Source: Anaerolineae bacterium (GTDB taxonomy: Bacteria; Chloroflexota; Anaerolineae; 4572-78; J111). From it: a DNA stretch of 64,000 bases. Position numbers and translations under genes: made by a program. The notes under the pieces are model-generated. The model made no database searches and was not told the DNA's origin. It worked only from the letters and a program-made list of their open reading frames with translations. Location: positions 62,001-126,000 of the forward strand of contig JAHDWA010000005.1 of assembly GCA_023382535.1 (NCBI GenBank), in the 5' to 3' direction. This document shows positions 63,054-64,000 of this stretch, one piece after another; position 1 is the first letter of the stretch; every line of letters starts with the position of its first letter.

Positions 63054-64000
63054 ATGACTTTATACATCGGCGTGATTGGTAACCGGGATTACATCAAGTA
63101 CCAGGGCGAACGGCGGCCCTTCTGGGAGTTTTTGGACGAGCAGCCGGACGGGTGGCTGTGCTCCCTGGCCTACCGGCGGGAGGATGTGCCGGCAGGATTG
63201 ACGATCTGGGACTGCGGGGCGTGGAGCTATAAGGATTTGGAGACGCCCCGGTTGGGCAAGGCTGAAGTCACGCCAGAGTGGGCGGCGGGTGAATACAACC
63301 GGCTGGCCAGGCCGGGAGATTTCGTGGTCGCGCCGGATCATATGATTCTTCCGTTTCCCGGTGTGGATGCACTAAATCAGACCATTGCTCGCCGCCGGTT
63401 CAACCGGAAGTCGGCGGCTGAGTTTATCAGGCTTTGCCCTTCACACCTCAAGCCGATGGCCGTCGTTCACGGTCTCGACCTGGAGGAGCGGGTTATCTAC
63501 GCCCGCCACCTGGTTTACCTGGGCTACACCGCTCTGGCCCTGGGCGGTTTGGCGGGACAGGCCAGCAAGAAGCAGATGGTGGTCGAGGTAGTCGAAACGA
63601 TGCGGCAGAAGTTTCCCGGTGTGTGGCTGCACGTGCTGGGGGTGTCGTCGCCGGCCTATGCGGCGGAGTGGCTGCGGTTGGGGGTGGACAGCTTTGACGG
63701 GGCCAGCCACTTCAAACAGGCGTTTACGGCGGGCAAGTTTTTCCTTGAGGAAGAGGGCCAGCTCAAGAGCTTTCAGGCGGCCCGGCCTGGCGAAGAAATC
63801 ACAGCGCCAGCGTGCGAGTGCCTGGCCTGCTGGCGGCTGCGCAAGGAGGGGATTGACACGCGCTCCTACGGCAGCAACGAGAGCAATATGGGCCGGGCGG
63901 CGCATAACCTGAACCAGTTGATGCGAGCGATCAACGTGCAGCGGGTACGGTCGCGGCATTTTCCGCTGGACTGCCCGACGCGGGCGGCAGGGAAGCGGGA
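63054..64000 (+). CDS. DpdA/TGT-like guanine transglycosylase, cut by window end
   Basis: Open frame of more than 315 residues from the ATG at 63054 (GTTAGGG upstream) to the window edge, no stop. MTLYIGVIGNRDYIKY opening, VAPDHMILPFPG, then TALALGGLAGQASKKQMVVE, LHVLGVSSPAYAAEWLRLG, VDSFDGASHF in TGT order, and a zinc site CECLACWRL with a His (AAHNLN) about 25 residues on. This is the C-x-C-x2-C ... H motif of tRNA-guanine transglycosylases. In phages the relatives are DpdA enzymes that insert 7-deazaguanine bases in DNA. Substrate unresolved. Confidence 0.7.
   Translation, partial: MTLYIGVIGNRDYIKYQGERRPFWEFLDEQPDGWLCSLAYRREDVPAGLTIWDCGAWSYKDLETPRLGKAEVTPEWAAGEYNRLARPGDFVVAPDHMILPFPGVDALNQTIARRRFNRKSAAEFIRLCPSHLKPMAVVHGLDLEERVIYARHLVYLGYTALALGGLAGQASKKQMVVEVVETMRQKFPGVWLHVLGVSSPAYAAEWLRLGVDSFDGASHFKQAFTAGKFFLEEEGQLKSFQAARPGEEITAPACECLACWRLRKEGIDTRSYGSNESNMGRAAHNLNQLMRAINVQRVRSRHFPLDCPTRAAGKR

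Overview
The window looks like most of a temperate tailed-phage genome (a siphovirus-type prophage or phage contig) from a GC-rich host. It opens inside the terminase large subunit and ends inside a transglycosylase-like gene. The host is most likely a Chloroflexota bacterium (inference). The reasons are Thr/Pro-rich 'TPTPVP' linkers on anchored proteins, a secreted protein ending in a 'LPVI'-type tail, and many C-rich/G-rich palindromic repeats, some read in frame as 'ALTPNPSPLP'-like peptides. No rRNA or host housekeeping gene is present to settle this.

Layout. 1-18.6 kb (+): terminase, small accessory genes including an HslV/proteasome-type Ntn hydrolase, portal, MuF-like head protein, a protease-scaffold-capsid polyprotein, a BRCT protein, a His-x-His repeat fibre, head-tail connectors, tail tube, and a tail chaperone with a likely +1 frameshift. 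18.6-21.9 kb: an inserted accessory block, mostly on the minus strand, with two HNH nucleases, a RAMP-like protein, small genes and a divergent XRE gene. 22-34.6 kb (+): a second tail-chaperone gene, tape measure and tail-tip/fibre proteins, interrupted at 29.5-31.6 kb by a Vsr-like homing-endonuclease cassette. 34.7-38.4 kb (-): an FtsK-like translocase with membrane proteins. 38.6-42.4 kb: regulator, small genes, a tRNA-like element and a second RAMP-like/HNH cassette. 42.4-47 kb (-): anchored proteins, a methyltransferase fused to an Mrr-like nuclease, and a phage repressor. 47-64 kb (+): an early/lysogeny region with RHH regulator, tyrosine recombinase, RecB-like nuclease, ParB-like protein, multi-HTH protein and a DNA-modification block (GNAT/Mom-like protein, DndC-like PP-loop enzyme, DEDD exonuclease, C5-cytosine methyltransferase, DpdA/TGT-like transglycosylase).

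Regulation. Four structural modules are each preceded by the same assembly: an 18-bp palindrome (TGTCTCCAATTGGAGACA or a close variant), a sigma70-like promoter with a 17-bp spacer containing TAGCACA-TT-TGTGCTA, a leader of about 80-110 nt, and a hairpin plus T-run before the first gene. This resembles several lambda pR'-tR' (Q-type antitermination) units in one genome. Three further loci carry divergent TTGACA-17-TAnnnT promoter pairs next to an HTH or small gene.

The most unusual feature is a set of five arrays with a strict 5-nt period, every unit reading N-R-G-Y-N. They flank two copies of a RAMP/Cas7-like protein gene and its HNH partner, and one array lies behind the XRE gene. Three of the arrays have 18 units. 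I know of no named system with this composition.
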